Origin: Betaproteobacteria bacterium
GTDB taxonomy: Bacteria > Pseudomonadota > Gammaproteobacteria > Burkholderiales > Rhodocyclaceae
Length of the DNA stretch: 45,295 bases
Assembly (NCBI GenBank): GCA_012026675.1
Contig: VEPA01000234.1
Span: 1 to 45,295 of the forward strand
Reading direction: 5' to 3'
The notes below the pieces were generated by a model. It saw only the letters and a program-made list of their open reading frames with translations, ran no database searches and was not told where the DNA came from. Shown here in pieces: positions 42,283 through 45,295 of the stretch; within the stretch, counting starts at the first letter, position 1; the number at the start of each line of letters is the position of its first letter. The position numbers and the translations under genes were made by a program.

Positions 42283-42585
42283 ATGACCACCTCCCCAGAC
42301 ATAATTGCCGCCGGGTTTGACACCCTCGGGCTTGCCCAGCCATTGCTCAAGGCGCTCGCCGACGTCGGCTACGAAACCCCCTCGCCGATCCAGGCCGCCT
42401 GCATCCCTATCCTGCTGGCCGGCCACGACCTGCTCGGCGAAGCCCAGACCGGCACCGGCAAGACCGCCGCCTTCGCCCTGCCGATGTTGCAGAAGATCGA
42501 CCTCAAGCGTGCCGTGCCGCAGGCCCTGGTCCTGACGCCAACGCGCGAACTGGCGATCCAGGTCGCCGAAGCCCTGCAGAAATAA
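42283..42585 (+). pseudogene. deaD: DEAD-box RNA helicase, 5' part, ended by in-frame TAA
   Basis: First 100 residues of a DeaD/CsdA-type helicase. They contain the Q motif GYETPSPIQ, Walker A AQTGTGKT and motif Ia [15 protein letters not shown]. The frame then stops at TAA (42583-42585) and continues in the same frame with AHHMPGFHVLPIYGGQ. Homologues have a Tyr codon at this point (EALQKYAHH), so one base, TAC to TAA, explains the break. Without read-through the product is only the front of RecA-like domain 1 and cannot work. Sequence error remains possible. Confidence 0.88.
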
Positions 42586-42594
42586 GCCCACCAC

Positions 42595-44172
42595 ATGCCC
42601 GGCTTCCACGTCCTGCCGATCTACGGCGGGCAAAGCATGGTGGTGCAGCTGCGCGCATTGTCGCGCGGCACCCACGTCATCGACGGCACACCGGGGCGCG
42701 TCATGGGCCACCTCGAACGCAAGAGCCTGGTGCTCAACAACCTGCAGATGCTGGTGCTCGACGAAGCCGACGAAATGCTGCGCATGGGCTTCATCGACGA
42801 CGTCAAGTGGCTCCTCGAACACACCCCGGCCGAGCGCCAGACCGCGCTGTTCTCGGCCACCATGCCGGACGTGATCCGCCGCGTCGCGCACGAACACCTG
42901 CGCGAGCCGAAGGAAATCAAGCTCCGCTCGGCCACCTCGACCGTAGTCGCCACCAGCCAGTCCTACTGCCAGACGCACACCGGGCAGAAGCTGGAAGCCC
43001 TGACGCGCATCCTAGAAGTGGAAGACGACTTCGATGCGGCCATCATCTTCGTGCGGACCAAGACCGCCACGGTCGAACTAGCCGACAAGCTGGAGGCGCG
43101 CGGCTATTCGGTCGCGGCGCTGAACGGCGACCTGACCCAGGGCCTGCGCGAGCAGGTCATCGAACGGCTCAAGGCCGGTACCATCGACATCGTGGTCGCC
43201 ACCGACGTCGCTGCCCGCGGACTGGACGTCGCGCGCGTCAGCCATGTCATCAACTACGACGTGCCCTACGACACCGAGGCCTACGTGCACCGCATCGGCC
43301 GCACCGGCCGCGCCGGCCGCACCGGCCGCGCCATCCTGTTCCTGGCGCCGCGCGAGATGTACATGCTCAAACTCATCGAGCGTGCCACCAAGCAGAAGAT
43401 CACCGCCCTGACCATGCCGACGCCGGGCGAGGTGGCCAACCGCCGCGTCGCCCAGTTCACGCAACAGGTGGTGGACATCATCAAGACCGAGAAGCTGGAT
43501 TTCTTCTTTGACGTGGTGCGCCGCATGGAAGGCGAGCAGGACATCGCCGCGCGCGAGATCGCCGCCGCGCTGGCCTGGCTGGCGACGCGCGAGCGCCCGT
43601 TGCAGATGCCCGGCGCCAGCGACCACGCGCCGCGCGAAGCCGCGCCGGCCCCGGCCGCCGTGTCACCGGCGCCGACTTTCGCCCGCGACACCGAACGCAA
43701 GCCTGCCAGGGCCGGCACCAAGCCACCCGAAGGCCATCCGGATGCCGAGCCGCGCCGCGAGCGCCCGGCGAAGGAAGGCCGCAGCGACACGCCGGTAAAA
43801 CAGCGCACCTTCGCGCCGGGCACGCTGGCGCGCTACCGCATCGAGATCGGCCGCAACCAGGGCGTGCTGCCCAAGGAAATCGTCGGCGCCATTGCCAACG
43901 AAGCGGGCATCGCCGGCAAGGACATCGGCCAGATCAACCTGTTCGACGACTACAGTTCGGTGGAACTGCCGGCCGGCCTGTCGGCGGACCTCATGGACAT
44001 CCTGCGCCGCATCCGCGTGCGCCAGTTCGCGCTCAAAACGCGCGTCATGGAGCCGGGCGAATTCGTAGACACCCGCCCGCCGCGCCGCGCAGCACCCGCC
44101 CGCGACAGCAAGAAGCAGGACTGGAAGAAGCCCGCCGGCACCAAGCCGGAATGGAAGAAGCGGGAACGCTAA
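42595..44172 (+). CDS. deaD: DEAD-box RNA helicase, 3' part (in frame with the 5' part)
   Basis: The remaining 525 residues begin at an ATG ten bases after the TAA, so reinitiation is conceivable. Present are GG (YGGQS), TPGRVMGH, DEAD (LVLDEADEML), SAT (LFSATMP), the domain-2 motifs IIFVRTKTATVELADKL and VATDVAARGLD, and HRIGRTGRAGRTGR. A Pro/Ala/Arg-rich linker (about 345-415) precedes a DbpA-like RNA-binding domain (YRIEIGRNQGVLPKEIVGAI). The tail is basic. Walker A lies in the upstream fragment, so this part alone should not hydrolyse ATP. If the TAA is an error, the intact gene would span 42283-44172 (629 aa) and function in RNA unwinding, cold growth and ribosome assembly. Confidence 0.88.
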   Translation: MPGFHVLPIYGGQSMVVQLRALSRGTHVIDGTPGRVMGHLERKSLVLNNLQMLVLDEADEMLRMGFIDDVKWLLEHTPAERQTALFSATMPDVIRRVAHEHLREPKEIKLRSATSTVVATSQSYCQTHTGQKLEALTRILEVEDDFDAAIIFVRTKTATVELADKLEARGYSVAALNGDLTQGLREQVIERLKAGTIDIVVATDVAARGLDVARVSHVINYDVPYDTEAYVHRIGRTGRAGRTGRAILFLAPREMYMLKLIERATKQKITALTMPTPGEVANRRVAQFTQQVVDIIKTEKLDFFFDVVRRMEGEQDIAAREIAAALAWLATRERPLQMPGASDHAPREAAPAPAAVSPAPTFARDTERKPARAGTKPPEGHPDAEPRRERPAKEGRSDTPVKQRTFAPGTLARYRIEIGRNQGVLPKEIVGAIANEAGIAGKDIGQINLFDDYSSVELPAGLSADLMDILRRIRVRQFALKTRVMEPGEFVDTRPPRRAAPARDSKKQDWKKPAGTKPEWKKRER

Positions 44173-44207
44173 GGTCCACCACAGGGTTCAGACGAGGAGG
44201 AAAGCTC

Positions 44208-44732
44208 ATGCCCATCTACAGCCTCGGTGACCGCCAGCCCGTCCTCGGACATGAGGCCTGGGTCGCCCCCAATGCGACGGTGATCGGCGACGTCCGGCTC
44301 GGCGACCAGGCCAGCGTCTGGTGGAACGCCGTGGTGCGGGCCGACAACGACACGATCACCATCGGCGCCGGGAGCAACATCCAGGACGGTTCGGTGCTCC
44401 ACGTCGATGCCGGGGTACCACTCACCATCGGCGCCAACGTCACGGTCGGCCACCTCGTCATGCTGCACGGTTGCACCATCGGCGAGGAGTCGCTGATCGG
44501 CATCAAGAGCGTGATCCTGAACAAGGCCCAGATCGGCCGCCACTGCATCATCGGCGCCAATTCGCTGATCCCCGAAGGCAAGGTGATCCCGGAACGTTCG
44601 TTGGTCATGGGCTCGCCTGGCAAGGTGGTGCGCCAGCTCTCCGACGAAGAAGTCGCGCGCCTGCTGCTTGCGGCGCAGGGCTACGTGGACAACGCCCAGC
44701 GCTACCGCTCGCAGCTGAAACCGGAAGGCTGA
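44208..44732 (+). CDS. Gamma-carbonic anhydrase family protein (YrdA-like)
   Basis: A 174-aa left-handed beta-helix trimer-forming protein. Hexapeptide repeats run through most of it (VIGDVRLGDQASVWWNAVV, TIGANVTVGHLVMLHG). The three zinc-binding histidines are His65, His82 and His87. Related YrdA/CaiE proteins bind zinc, but carbonic anhydrase activity is often weak or unproven. The ATG at 44208 has GAGGAGGAAAG upstream, so the longer frame that reaches into the helicase gene is not used. Its stop lies 1 nt before the stop of the converging ftsB gene. Confidence 0.9.
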   Translation: MPIYSLGDRQPVLGHEAWVAPNATVIGDVRLGDQASVWWNAVVRADNDTITIGAGSNIQDGSVLHVDAGVPLTIGANVTVGHLVMLHGCTIGEESLIGIKSVILNKAQIGRHCIIGANSLIPEGKVIPERSLVMGSPGKVVRQLSDEEVARLLLAAQGYVDNAQRYRSQLKPEG

Positions 44733-44733
44733 G

Positions 44734-45057
44734 CTACTTCGCTGCGGCGGGCTTGCCCGCCGATGGCGGCGCAGGCGCCAGCGGGACCTTTTGCGGCACC
44801 TGGACGAAAATCTCGCCTTCCTTGATCATGCCCAATTCATAACGTGCGCGTTCCTCGATGGCATCGAGGCCCGACTTGAGGTCGCGCACTTCGGCATCCA
44901 GGCCGGCGTTGCGCTGCGCCAGCTTCTGATTGACCTGGCGCTGCGCCTGCAACTGACGCTCGTTTTCCCAGACGCGGACCCAGCCGCCCTTGCCCAGCCA
45001 CAACGGATACTGCAGCAAAGCGATGAGGGCGACCAGAGCCAGCGTCGGCCAATTCAT
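44734..45057 (-). CDS. ftsB: Cell division protein FtsB
   Basis: A 107-aa bitopic division protein. It has a short cytoplasmic start, one membrane helix (about 4-17, [14 protein letters not shown]), then the characteristic [12 protein letters not shown] and a coiled coil ([37 protein letters not shown]). The Pro/Ala-rich tail is longer than in E. coli FtsB. FtsB joins FtsL and FtsQ at the septum and signals activation of septal peptidoglycan synthesis. It follows eno by 23 nt on the same strand, the usual eno-ftsB arrangement. Confidence 0.94.
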   Translation of the reverse strand: MNWPTLALVALIALLQYPLWLGKGGWVRVWENERQLQAQRQVNQKLAQRNAGLDAEVRDLKSGLDAIEERARYELGMIKEGEIFVQVPQKVPLAPAPPSAGKPAAAK

Positions 45058-45080
45058 TGCGAATCGCCGCGAGTCTTGGG

Positions 45081-45295
<215 letters not shown>

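Overview
This 45.3-kb window reads as a high-GC betaproteobacterial chromosome segment. Family-level resemblances (AddAB-like pair, MaoC hydratase, RelA type, YqhA, eno-ftsB pair) point to the Rhodocyclales or a close relative. The taxon is inferred, not shown. Almost everything is coding. I see no phage genes, transposase, CRISPR array or rRNA. There is one tRNA, tRNA-His(GTG).

Layout. At 1-2.7 kb (minus) lie a DHH phosphoesterase and the PotA/PotB end of a polyamine-type ABC transporter whose permease carries an in-frame TAA. At 2.8-9.0 kb is a coupled AddAB-like helicase/nuclease pair, then a 29-aa membrane ORF, a 270-bp element bounded by inverted repeats, and rmuC, whose last codons lie inside that element. 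At 10.8-12.1 kb are an Hsp15-like RNA-binding protein, a MaoC hydratase and a stand-alone CZB zinc-binding protein.

At 12.2-25.2 kb (all minus) is the most distinctive block. It runs acs, then a 66-aa membrane protein, an SLC5 symporter/histidine-kinase fusion, a receiver-only response regulator, a membrane sensor-like protein fused to a DnaQ-type exonuclease, a short DUF294 protein, a full cNMP/CBS/DUF294 protein and a divergent FeoB. The genes from the kinase to FeoB overlap or nearly touch, so they look like one operon. The kinase beside acs suggests a CrbS/CbrA-like response to acetate or another carbon source. The outputs appear to be an exonuclease and nucleotidyltransferase-like proteins, with no DNA-binding regulator in view. 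Two REP-like palindromic units separate the small membrane gene from the kinase gene.

At 25.4-35.5 kb are YqhA, class I fumarase, a diguanylate cyclase coupled to murI, relA followed by a MASE2-type diguanylate cyclase, an MtfA-like peptidase, tRNA-His, a bacteriohemerythrin and truC. At 35.6-38.9 kb is an mtoX-SCO-mauG operon for periplasmic, copper-dependent methanethiol oxidation. A terminator-like hairpin sits at the mtoX/SCO junction. At 38.9-40.3 kb are two unusual repeat-rich lipoproteins, one collagen-like and one GDGR-rich, flanking a small membrane protein. At 40.8-45.3 kb are a methyltransferase with a D-to-A change in its catalytic motif, a thioredoxin, a DEAD-box helicase split by an in-frame TAA, a gamma-carbonic anhydrase, ftsB and the end of eno.

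Two conserved genes (potB, deaD) are interrupted by single in-frame TAA codons. Real mutation and assembly error cannot be told apart from sequence alone.
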